A stretch of 5,311 nt of DNA from CAZOWW01 sp964583765 (GTDB lineage Bacteria; Actinomycetota; Actinomycetes; Actinomycetales; Kineosporiaceae), in NCBI GenBank assembly GCA_964583765.1, contig CAZOWW010000218.1, positions 1 to 5,311 of the forward strand, in the 5' to 3' direction. Shown here piece by piece: positions 1 to 4,567 of the stretch (the stretch's first letter is position 1; each line of letters starts with the position of its first letter). The notes under the pieces were generated by a model. It had not been told where the DNA came from. It did no database searches and worked only from the letters and a program-made list of their open reading frames with translations. A program made the translations under genes and the position numbers.

Positions 1-47
1 GACGGCTACCAGACCCGAGCCTGCCCTATGCCGACCCGGTAGCTGTC
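1..47 (-). terminator. Candidate hairpin terminator after the SRPBCC gene
   Basis: Bases 1-10 (GACGGCTACC) and 38-47 (GGTAGCTGTC) are complementary over ten positions with one imperfect pair (G-U on the plus strand, A-C on the minus strand), around a 27-base GC-rich loop. The stem begins one base after the TAA stop of the gene at 49-492, as expected of a terminator for the minus-strand operon. The long loop and the window edge, which hides any U-tract, keep confidence low. It could also serve a plus-strand gene to the left. Confidence 0.35.
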
Positions 48-48
48 A

Positions 49-492
49 TTAGGCGCCTTCGACCACCCGGCGCAGCATGGCCAGCGACTCCCGCTGCACC
101 GAGGCGAATTCCTTGCGCACGAGGGTCCCGAGAGCGACGAGCAACATGCCCGCCGCGTCCATGCTCAGGGTGAAGGACGTGGGGAGCCCGCCCTCCGGGG
201 CCTCCACCAGCTCGTAGGAGGTGCGCAGGGTGATGCCCATCGGCCCCTGCGCGGTGAGCGCGACCCGCCGGGCCGGAAGCACCTCGCGGACCGTCCAGCG
301 AAGCTCGGCGTCGACGCCGAAGACACCGATCTGCTCGACGAAGGCGTCGCCCACGACCAGTTCCGCGGGGCCCTCACCGGTGAAACCGCGATGATTGGCC
401 ACCCACTCGCCCAGGCGTCGGGGTTGGCCGACCACCGCCCACACCGCAGCAAGAGGGGCGTCGAGCTGAGCCGTGGTCGACAGGGCGGTCAC
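49..492 (-). CDS. SRPBCC-fold (polyketide cyclase/dehydrase-like) protein
   Basis: This 147-residue protein looks like a member of the START/Bet v1 (SRPBCC) superfamily, small single-domain proteins that hold a hydrophobic ligand in a deep pocket. The N-terminal segment (residues ~8-30) has the family's opening strand and helix, including APLAAVWAVV and QPRRLGEW. It is followed by alternating short strands (a VGDAFVEQ region, ELRWTVREVLP, ITLRTSYELVEA, TSFTLSMDA) and a long amphipathic C-terminal helix (LVRKEFASVQRESLAMLRRVV). Length fits the family. The GTG start at 490-492 is preferred because GAGG (498-501) lies five bases upstream and the fold begins directly after it. The frame stays open to a TTG at 570, but that adds a Cys-rich, non-fold segment. 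It is the last gene of the putative PIG-L/winged-helix operon, 93 bases after its neighbour. Ligand and role cannot be read from the sequence; small-molecule binding, toxin-antitoxin-like, or purely hypothetical roles all remain open. Confidence 0.8.
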   Translation of the reverse strand: MTALSTTAQLDAPLAAVWAVVGQPRRLGEWVANHRGFTGEGPAELVVGDAFVEQIGVFGVDAELRWTVREVLPARRVALTAQGPMGITLRTSYELVEAPEGGLPTSFTLSMDAAGMLLVALGTLVRKEFASVQRESLAMLRRVVEGA

Positions 493-520
493 CGGAACCT
501 CGCAGCGTCGCAGCGGCAGG

Positions 521-534
521 ACCCTGTTCAGGGT
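521..534. promoter_or_regulatory. 14-bp palindrome in the winged-helix/SRPBCC gap
   Basis: ACCCTGTTCAGGGT is an inverted repeat with 6-bp arms and a two-base centre. It sits 29 bases upstream of the SRPBCC start in the only sizeable gap of the operon. It overlaps a TACCCT hexamer on the minus strand (530-535) that fits a loose TANNNT -10, but no good -35 is seen. It could be an operator (perhaps for the winged-helix protein encoded just upstream) or a small hairpin. No function is shown. Confidence 0.3.
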
Positions 535-585
535 AGTACCCGCGACCCCCGTCGGCCCGCAGCAGCACAACTCGCCCCGCCGGGA

Positions 586-1221
586 TCAGGGGACCCAGCG
601 GTAACCGATCCCGCGGACGGTCTGCAGGGCCGCGGCGTGCACCGGGCCGAGCTTGCGGCGCAACCGCAGCACGTGCACGTCCACGGTGCGGGGACCGGCG
701 AACCGGGGATCGGCGTGCTCCCAGACCGCCTGGAGCAGGTGCGTGCGGGTGAGGACCCGTCCGGGGCGCGAGGCCAGGTGCTCCAGCAGATCGAACTCGC
801 GCCGCGTCAACCGCACCGGATCGCCGTCCACGTGCACCAGGCGGGCGTCCGGGTCCACCGCCAGACCGGCGGAGCCGACGGCCTGTGCCGCCATCGGGAC
901 CGGGACCGCCGCGGACGGCGCTCCTGCGGGCCGCAGCCTCGGCCGGGTGGCCACCGACCCCGGCACCCGCGGCGGCAGCTCCGCGAGGCCTTGGTGCCCC
1001 ACCGCGCTCCAGCGCTCCGTGTCCGGCGCGCCCGCGGCGCCCCCGGTGCCTGCGGGAACGGCCGTGGTGCCCGTGGTACCCGGGGGCAGGAGCACCACCA
1101 CCCCGACCACCTGCGCGCCGGCCGGCACCCGATGCGCCGGGACCACGGCCACCTCCCAACCGTCCCCCCGCGCCCCCGCTGCTGCCCAAGGCCGGGCAGG
1201 CAGGGCCGCGACCGCGCTCAC
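586..1221 (-). CDS. Winged-helix (OmpR/PhoB-type Trans_reg_C) DNA-binding protein without receiver domain
   Basis: The 211-residue product ends in a classic OmpR/PhoB-type winged-helix domain (residues ~119-211). Visible parts are the RLTRREFDLLEHLASRPGRVLTR helix region, HLLQAVW, the recognition helix TVDVHVLRLRRKLG (~179-192), and the C-terminal wing QTVRGIGYRWVP. The first ~115 residues are Ala/Pro/Gly-rich with one hydrophobic strand (VVGVVVLLPPG, ~38-48). They lack the phospho-acceptor aspartate region of a receiver, so this is not a standard response regulator. Orphan winged-helix proteins with this kind of short hydrophobic N-terminal strand occur in actinomycetes (family recollection, not checked). 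The GTG at 1219-1221 is chosen because it overlaps the PIG-L stop as GTGA and has AGGTG at 1226-1230. An open frame continues to 1428, but only through the out-of-frame shadow of the PIG-L gene. It likely regulates this operon or linked genes; its target is unknown. Confidence 0.85.
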   Translation of the reverse strand: MSAVAALPARPWAAAGARGDGWEVAVVPAHRVPAGAQVVGVVVLLPPGTTGTTAVPAGTGGAAGAPDTERWSAVGHQGLAELPPRVPGSVATRPRLRPAGAPSAAVPVPMAAQAVGSAGLAVDPDARLVHVDGDPVRLTRREFDLLEHLASRPGRVLTRTHLLQAVWEHADPRFAGPRTVDVHVLRLRRKLGPVHAAALQTVRGIGYRWVP

Positions 1222-2048
1222 CGGGCACCTGCCGCGACGAGCTCGGACCGGTGGGAGACGGCGGCCTCGAGGTTCGCTCCGGTCCCGTTCCGGGCCGCAG
1301 GGCTGCCGGCGAGCACCACGTCGACCGGCCCCAGCGCACCGCGACGGACGAACCACTCCTGACCGTAGGTCCGCAGGAAGGACGCCCCGTCCAGGAACTC
1401 CGGCCCGATCTGGCTCGCGTGCGCGCACATGGCCGCCATCTTCGTCAGGAGGTCCGACCCGCTCGCCCGCACCGTGAGGGAGATCTGGTCGCCCGGCACG
1501 CCGAGCGGACGGTCGTCCCCCGCCGCGACGTGCAGCAGGTGCCGTGGCCCGCGCCGCAGCACGGCGTCGTCGACGGTGGTCTCGTAGGCGGCGATACCCG
1601 TCCGCCGCGCCACCTCAGCGCCCATCCGGTGCACCCGGACATGGTCGACGTGGCCGTACATGCCCTGCGGGTCGTAGTGGATCAGCGCCGAGGCGGACTC
1701 CTGTTCGACGACGCGGGCCAGGTCCTCGACCGGCTGGCCGATCGGTGCCGCGCCGAGGCTGCCGGCCGGCCAGGGGCCGCCGCCCGCGCCGGAGTCGCGG
1801 TACCCCAGAGGCACGAGCCGCTGGACACCCAGCAGATCGCAGGAGCGCTCGAGCTCGGCCAGACGCCGGGCGCCGAGCGTCTCGCCGGGCGAGAGCCGGA
1901 TCCGGGGTTCCCCCTCCTCGCCCCCGGTCGCGGTGACCAGGACCACCCGCACGCCGGCATCGGCCAGCCGCCGCATGGTCAGACCGGTGAAGATGGCCTC
2001 GTCATCGGGGTGCGCGTGCAAAACGACCACGGTGAAGCTGCTGCTCAT
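1218..2048 (-). CDS. PIG-L family zinc-dependent deacetylase (MshB/Mca-like)
   Basis: A 276-residue metal-dependent amide hydrolase of the PIG-L superfamily, which removes N-acetyl groups from GlcNAc-type substrates or cleaves related amides (MshB and Mca in mycothiol metabolism, BshB in bacillithiol synthesis). The N-terminal HAHPDDE motif (residues 11-17) supplies zinc ligands H13 and D16 and the catalytic base D15. YDPQGMYGHVDH (125-136) supplies H136 as third ligand, H133, and Y131, matching the MshB active-site Tyr/His. TATGGEEGEP (39-48) is the usual second strand region. All catalytic residues are intact. It is somewhat shorter than typical MshB/Mca, and the middle region (RDSGAGGGPWP) looks distinct, so it may be a third subtype with another substrate. 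The ATG at 2046-2048 has AGGGA nine bases upstream (2058-2062). The 3' end overlaps the winged-helix gene by four bases (GTGA), implying translational coupling. Upstream lies a polycysteine leader ORF, suggesting cysteine-dependent expression. Confidence 0.9.
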   Translation of the reverse strand: MSSSFTVVVLHAHPDDEAIFTGLTMRRLADAGVRVVLVTATGGEEGEPRIRLSPGETLGARRLAELERSCDLLGVQRLVPLGYRDSGAGGGPWPAGSLGAAPIGQPVEDLARVVEQESASALIHYDPQGMYGHVDHVRVHRMGAEVARRTGIAAYETTVDDAVLRRGPRHLLHVAAGDDRPLGVPGDQISLTVRASGSDLLTKMAAMCAHASQIGPEFLDGASFLRTYGQEWFVRRGALGPVDVVLAGSPAARNGTGANLEAAVSHRSELVAAGAR

Positions 2049-2071
2049 GACTGCTCGTCCCTGGCTGCGGT

Positions 2072-2160
2072 GACCGCGTGACGCGGTCGGGTGGTCCCCG
2101 GTGGGGGCGGTCGCGGACTCAGGCCACGCGACAACAGCAGCAGCCGGCGTCGGTGGCCTG
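2072..2160 (-). promoter_or_regulatory. Candidate attenuator: chain of competing hairpins
   Basis: On the minus strand, arm 1 (2160-2149, CAGGCCAC+CGAC) pairs with arm 2 (2132-2120, GTCG, one bulged C, GTGGCCTG): twelve base pairs, with most of the four Cys codons (2142-2131) of the leader ORF in the loop. The arm 2 segment GTCGCG (2132-2127) can instead pair with CGCGAC (2115-2110). GACCGC (2112-2107) and GACCGCG (2088-2082) both compete for CGCGGTC (2078-2072). That last hairpin (3-base loop) lies ten bases upstream of the PIG-L ribosome binding site. This is the architecture of a ribosome-mediated attenuator. Pairings are read by eye; no folding energies were computed, and the regulatory logic is inference. 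Confidence 0.5.
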
Positions 2161-2202
2161 GCGACACACCAGGGAACTCACGCGGACGCGGGCAGCGGTC
2201 AT
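2119..2202 (-). CDS. Polycysteine leader peptide (putative, leaderless)
   Basis: A 27-codon ORF, ATG at 2200-2202 and TGA at 2119-2121, ending in ...TDAGCCCCRVA. Four successive Cys codons (TGC TGC TGT TGT, 2131-2142) make up codons 21-24, and a further Cys is at codon 13. There is no Shine-Dalgarno sequence before the ATG. Instead, plausible -10 and -35 elements would place the transcript start at or next to the A of ATG, so a leaderless mRNA is likely. Leaderless short ORFs ending in a Cys run are known in mycobacteria as cysteine-responsive attenuators: stalling when Cys-tRNA is scarce changes expression of downstream genes. Here the next gene is the PIG-L deacetylase, 70 bases after the leader stop. 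The peptide itself probably has no function. Main alternative: chance Cys run in GC-rich DNA, made less likely by the promoter and hairpins. Confidence 0.6.
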   Translation of the reverse strand: MTAARVRVSSLVCRQATDAGCCCCRVA

Positions 2203-2209
2203 GTCCACT

Positions 2210-2238
2210 AGATTGCCACAGATTCCGGACGCTGCCCA
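2210..2238 (-). promoter_or_regulatory. Probable promoter of the leader/PIG-L operon
   Basis: On the minus strand a -35-like TGGGCA (2233-2238; four of six match TTGACA) is separated by exactly 17 bases from a -10-like CAATCT (2210-2215), which keeps the conserved A2 and T6. The hexamer ends seven bases before the ATG at 2202, so transcription would start at the initiation codon. Moderate match only; spacing and position are the main support. Confidence 0.45.
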
Positions 2239-2438
2239 GTGCTGGCCGGGAAGCGCCCGGCCCGGCCCGTGCCGATCCCACCAGGCTGCCGGCGGTGCGA
2301 CCCAACCGCCGCCCGGGCCACCCCGCAGCCGCTTCCACGGCCCGGCCGCCGCCCTCGCACCCCGGCGTCCACCCGGGTGACGGAAGAGCACTCCTGGACG
2401 GCATCCAGCGGGGGAAGCGACGACGACACCGTCGCGGA

Positions 2439-2473
2439 GGGTGATCATCAGGCGGATCCCGAGAGGATCACCC
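2439..2473. repeat. Inverted repeat GGGTGATC / GATCACCC
   Basis: Perfect 8-bp arms at 2439-2446 and 2466-2473 surround a 19-base spacer. A second, weaker pair (TCGGAG 2476-2481 / CTCCGA 2496-2501) follows at once. No gene starts or ends here, so they are structural elements of unknown use; they could form hairpins in an untranslated RNA. Confidence 0.4.
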
Positions 2474-2684
2474 GATCGGAGCACGCATGCCGTCACTCCG
2501 AGCCCGACAACCGGTCCGCCCCGGGCGCAAGGGATATCCACGCAGGCTCCCGGCGCACCGTGGACCTGCACCACGACCCGGGGACCGAAGGGATCACCGC
2601 AGGTCGGAAGCGGTTCTGAGGAGCCAGGGCGCCGCCGGAGGATCGGGGCGGTCTCCGGATCCAGGCCGCACCCGACCCACTTCC

Positions 2685-2701
2685 GATTACTTTCAGTAAT
2701 C
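2685..2701. promoter_or_regulatory. AT-rich operator-like palindrome
   Basis: GATTAC-TTTCA-GTAATC has perfect 6-bp arms around a 5-base centre and is markedly AT-rich in GC-rich surroundings, the usual look of a dimeric repressor site (MarR, TetR or PadR type). No promoter or gene start is recognised next to it: the nearest minus-strand start is the leader ORF ~480 bases away, and there is no plus-strand gene to its right. It might serve an unrecognised small transcript, or be chance. Confidence 0.35.
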
Positions 2702-2758
2702 TGGCGCTCACTCTGTCCTGCGGGTACTCGGGTGCGACGAACACGCTCCGCTATTCAT

Positions 2759-2786
2759 CTTCCCATCTGTGCAATCATGTGGGAAG
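2759..2786. repeat. Inverted repeat CTTCCCA / TGGGAAG
   Basis: Perfect 7-bp arms (2759-2765 and 2780-2786) flank a 14-base AT-rich spacer. It lies directly beyond the strong HNH-gene hairpin, so it may be a second terminator stem or a regulator site. No T-tract follows on either strand. Confidence 0.35.
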
Positions 2787-2794
2787 CTCTCTCA

Positions 2795-2821
2795 CGCACC
2801 GGCGCCATGCGCGCCGGTGCG
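2795..2821 (-). terminator. Strong hairpin terminator of the HNH gene
   Basis: An uninterrupted 11-bp, almost all G/C stem (2795-2805 with 2811-2821, core GCACCGGCGC) closes a 5-base loop (CATGC). It lies about 35 bases past the HNH stop codon. There is no real U-tract, which is common for actinobacterial terminators. Confidence 0.75.
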
Positions 2822-2856
2822 CCACGTTTGCCCCTGATGGTCGCGGCACGCGCCCC

Positions 2857-3351
2857 TCAGGCGGCGTCCCCGAGGTAGGCGTCCCAGCTGGGGTCCCGCA
2901 CCTCGGCGCCGCGGACCACCCAGGAGGACGCCCGAGGGGTGTAGGGCGTGAAGAGCATCGTCCAGCCCTTCTCCTCGGGTGTGCGGTCGCCTTTCGTGTT
3001 GTTGCACCGCACACAGCAGGCGACGAGATTGAGCCAGGTCTCGGCACCACCACGGCTGCGGGGCAGCACGTGGTCCACGGTGCCCGCGTGGGCGCCGCAG
3101 TAGGCGCACCGGTGGCCGTCACGGCGCAGCACGCCCCGGCGACTCACCGGCACCGTGCGGCCCCGCGGCGTCCGGACGTACCGGGCGAGCAGGATCACGG
3201 AGGGACGGGGCAACGTCATCGAGCCACCGACCACCGGCGCCCCCGAGTCCGCCACGATCGTGGCCTTCTCAGCGAGTACCAGGACCAGGGCCCTTCGGAA
3301 AGACACCACAGCCAACGGTTCGTAGCCGGCGTTGAGCACGAGCGTGCGCAC
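2857..3351 (-). CDS. HNH endonuclease family protein
   Basis: A 164-residue free-standing HNH (His-Me finger) domain protein of a type widespread as a single gene in actinobacterial chromosomes. It begins with MRTLVLNAGYEPL, the characteristic N-terminus of this family. The HNH core covers residues ~76-125: VLRRDGHRCAYCG gives C82 and C85, TVDHVLPRSRGG gives D93 and H94, then W106, N108 and CVRCNNTKG gives C113, C116 and N117. The two CxxC pairs should bind a structural zinc; H94 is the expected catalytic His. A conserved-looking C-terminal tail (PEEKGWTML, PRASSWVV) follows. The GTG start is secured by AAGGAGGT (3358-3365), six bases upstream. No restriction, toxin, phage or transposon genes are adjacent, so it is more likely a resident DNA-repair or processing nuclease than a mobile element; its true substrate is unknown. 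It appears monocistronic, with its own terminator. Confidence 0.92.
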   Translation of the reverse strand: MRTLVLNAGYEPLAVVSFRRALVLVLAEKATIVADSGAPVVGGSMTLPRPSVILLARYVRTPRGRTVPVSRRGVLRRDGHRCAYCGAHAGTVDHVLPRSRGGAETWLNLVACCVRCNNTKGDRTPEEKGWTMLFTPYTPRASSWVVRGAEVRDPSWDAYLGDAA

Positions 3352-3392
3352 GCCGCCACCTCCTTCCCCTCACGACGACCGCCTGGCTGGCG

Positions 3393-3644
3393 GTGTCCCC
3401 GGAGTTACCGACCGACCCGGGACGGTCCCGATGCCGACCACGATCGGTACAGGAGGTGAAGATCAGCTTCAGACGTGACCCGGGGCCACGACCGTCAGCA
3501 CGGACGAAGGCGCCGCCTCTGGACGAGACGACGCCTTCAGGACAGACGTACGACAACCACCGCAGGACTCGCACTCTCGTGCGCGGCTACGGCACTGCGT
3601 ACGGCGTCTGCCACCTGGACCTCCTCGACCTGCTCCGCTCGTAA
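3393..3644 (+). CDS. Doubtful small ORF, unknown
   Basis: I do not recognise this frame. It reads up to 83 residues from a GTG at 3393; its second half (QTYDNHRRTRTLVRGYG, then TAYGVCHLDLLDLLRS) looks more protein-like than the usual shadow frames, and its final ~20 codons are nearly all G/C-ended. A perfect AGGAGGTGA lies at 3451-3459, but the expected position 5-8 bases on has no ATG, GTG or TTG (GAAGATC); the in-frame GTG at 3456 overlaps the Shine-Dalgarno itself. Start and reality are therefore both uncertain. If real, it would be the only plus-strand gene, divergent from the HNH gene. Confidence 0.2.
   Translation: MSPELPTDPGRSRCRPRSVQEVKISFRRDPGPRPSARTKAPPLDETTPSGQTYDNHRRTRTLVRGYGTAYGVCHLDLLDLLRS
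3418..3430. promoter_or_regulatory. 13-bp perfect palindrome upstream of the HNH gene
   Basis: CGGGAC-G-GTCCCG lies 67 bases upstream of the HNH start. Its position suggests an operator or a hairpin in the HNH 5' leader. GC-rich palindromes of this size can arise by chance here, so support is weak. Confidence 0.25.
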
Positions 3645-3684
3645 GAAGAGCGTAGGCAGGCAACGGCCCAGAAGCATCCCCTTT

Positions 3685-3705
3685 ACGTCGTGAAATGAAC
3701 GACGT
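3685..3705. repeat. Inverted repeat ACGTCGT / ACGACGT
   Basis: Perfect 7-bp arms at 3685-3691 and 3699-3705 around GAAATGA, flanked by TTT and a later GAAAA run. It lies ~85 bases beyond the NlpC/P60 stop. On the minus strand it is preceded by ATTTTCG rather than followed by a T-run, so it is not a textbook terminator for that gene; an operator or secondary terminator is possible. Confidence 0.3.
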
Positions 3706-3750
3706 CGCGAAAATGACACGAATGATGACTCAGTGCGATCAGTGCAGGCC

Positions 3751-3793
3751 CGACCGGGATCGGTCGCCCACACAGGACGCGACCCGACCGATC
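3751..3793 (-). terminator. Overlapping alternative hairpins at the NlpC/P60 stop codon
   Basis: Three copies of one arm lie in a row: CGACCG (3751-3756), GATCGGTCG (3758-3766) and CGACCGATC (3785-3793). The middle copy can pair with the left one (6 bp, GGAT tetraloop) or the right one (perfect 9 bp, 18-base loop). The right arm includes two bases of the TGA stop (3792-3794). The likely role is transcription termination or 3'-end protection of the peptidase mRNA; no U-tract follows. Confidence 0.5.
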
Positions 3794-4553
3794 AGGACAC
3801 GACCCGCCCGAAAACCACAGCGCTGGACCAGATGGCCTGCTCCTTGACATCCGTCCCGGGGTGCGGCGCGTTGTACATCATGCCGTTGCCGGCGTAGATG
3901 CCCACGTGGTACGCACGACCGCCCGAGATGAAGAAGACCAGGTCGCCTCGACGAGCCTCGCTGCGCGGGATGCGTCGGGTCGCGTTCATCTGCTCGTCCG
4001 CGGTGCGGGGCAGGTAGTGGCCCAGCATGTTGAACACGTACCGCACGTAGCCCGAGCAGTCGAACCCCGACGGGGTCGTACCGCCGTAACGGTAGGGGAC
4101 GCCGAAGTAGCGGCTACCGACGGCAAGGATGACCGAGCCCCGAGCGACACCACTGATCGGCGCCACCAGGTCGGCGGGAGTGTCCATGGAGTGCCGTCCC
4201 GAGGAGCGGCCGGGCACCGCGGTGAAGGTGCCATCGTCCCCGGCAACGGGGGCGGAAACGGGAGCGCTGAGCGGCTGGCCCTGCCGGGCAGCCGGCGCGG
4301 TGGACGAAGTGGACGAATCAGCGAGGAGGGCATTGGAAAGGGCCACTGGGGCCGAGGCCACGGCCTCGCGTGCCTTCTCGGTGATGCCCTGCGTGGGAAG
4401 TCCCGTGGTGGCGAGCAGCCCAGACGACATGGCGATAATCACACCACCTCGTCCGATGGTGCCGACATGGTCACTGACGTTCGAGGAGAACACACTGAGC
4501 GCGGTGCTTGGCCGCTGCTCAGATCGGTGCCTCCTGGTCGCGCGATTGCTCAC
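3792..4553 (-). CDS. Secreted NlpC/P60 (C40) peptidoglycan peptidase
   Basis: A 253-residue cell-wall hydrolase predicted to cut peptide stems of peptidoglycan outside the membrane. The N-terminus is a long basic stretch (RATRRHRSEQR) and then a hydrophobic segment (~residues 37-51, GGVIIAMSSGLLATT), a late signal peptide or anchor. A low-complexity Ser/Ala/Pro linker (~75-120) leads to the NlpC/P60 domain (~135-253). That domain has VPYRYGGTTPSGFDCSGYV with catalytic Cys166, DLVFF, RAYHVGIYAG with His216, and NAPHPG with His231: the full Cys-His-His triad. No SH3 or LysM binding domain is present. The GTG at 4551-4553 is favoured over TTG at 4557-4559 because GGAGAGAG (4560-4567) is six bases upstream of the former and touches the latter. 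A c-di-AMP riboswitch forms the 5' leader, so expression should follow c-di-AMP level; NlpC/P60 and Rpf genes are the usual targets of this riboswitch in actinobacteria. Confidence 0.93.
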   Translation of the reverse strand: MSNRATRRHRSEQRPSTALSVFSSNVSDHVGTIGRGGVIIAMSSGLLATTGLPTQGITEKAREAVASAPVALSNALLADSSTSSTAPAARQGQPLSAPVSAPVAGDDGTFTAVPGRSSGRHSMDTPADLVAPISGVARGSVILAVGSRYFGVPYRYGGTTPSGFDCSGYVRYVFNMLGHYLPRTADEQMNATRRIPRSEARRGDLVFFISGGRAYHVGIYAGNGMMYNAPHPGTDVKEQAIWSSAVVFGRVVS

Positions 4554-4559
4554 GGTCAA

Positions 4560-4567
4560 CTCTCTCC
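4560..4567 (-). promoter_or_regulatory. Shine-Dalgarno of the NlpC/P60 gene, abutting the riboswitch
   Basis: GGAGAGAG follows directly after the 3' strand of the riboswitch P1 stem, with no base between, and six bases before the GTG start. It decides the start choice and suggests that folding of P1 or nearby RNA affects ribosome access. GGAG plus the next two bases can also pair with UUCUCC inside the aptamer (minus strand, 4606-4601). Confidence 0.6.

Larger units (their letters stand above)
2239..2794. other. Intergenic stretch without a convincing gene
   Basis: About 556 bases between the leader/PIG-L promoter and the HNH terminator. Open frames exist on both strands, but their translations are Arg/Pro/Gly-rich, show no recognisable motif, and lack good ribosome binding sites. 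No tRNA or CRISPR structure was seen. It does hold several inverted repeats (2439-2473, 2476-2501, 2685-2701, 2759-2786). Near 2680-2790 it is noticeably more AT-rich than the coding DNA around it, as in a regulatory region. A lost gene remnant or a small RNA cannot be excluded. Confidence 0.6.
3352..3750. other. Gap between the HNH and NlpC/P60 genes
   Basis: Roughly 400 bases that must hold the HNH promoter, though no clear -35/-10 pair on the minus strand could be picked out. It contains the palindromes at 3418-3430 and 3685-3705, a plus-strand AGGAGGTGA (3451-3459) that perfectly matches the 16S anti-Shine-Dalgarno, and one doubtful small ORF. The segment 3680-3740 is AT-richer than its surroundings. 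No RNA gene was recognised. Confidence 0.5.

Noticed and set aside
493..570. N-terminal extension of the SRPBCC gene from a TTG at 570, beginning with a Cys-Cys-Cys run
   Set aside because: A second polycysteine leader was considered, but the frame has no stop before the SRPBCC gene, the start is TTG, and the GTG at 492 has its own ribosome binding site. Kept only as a curiosity.
374..1339. Long minus-strand open frame overlapping the SRPBCC and winged-helix genes
   Set aside because: Arg/Gly/Pro-rich shadow of two genes with clear family motifs in other frames.
885..2081. 398-codon plus-strand open frame
   Set aside because: Antisense to the PIG-L and winged-helix genes; Pro/Arg-rich with no domain, and the opposite strand carries intact catalytic motifs.
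2119..2574. 151-codon minus-strand frame that includes the polycysteine ORF
   Set aside because: The part upstream of 2202 is low-complexity Gly/Arg/Pro with no ribosome binding site, and the promoter lies inside it; only the final 27 codons are credible.
2857..3351. HNH gene as part of a mobile element, homing intron or restriction system
   Set aside because: No intron boundaries, target repeats, methylase, transposase or phage genes are visible; it matches the stand-alone chromosomal HNH type.
3577..3644. Plus-strand peptide VRGYGTAYGVCHLDLLDLLRS as a second leader peptide
   Set aside because: It slightly resembles actinobacterial HVDL-type leader peptides, but no plus-strand gene follows it.
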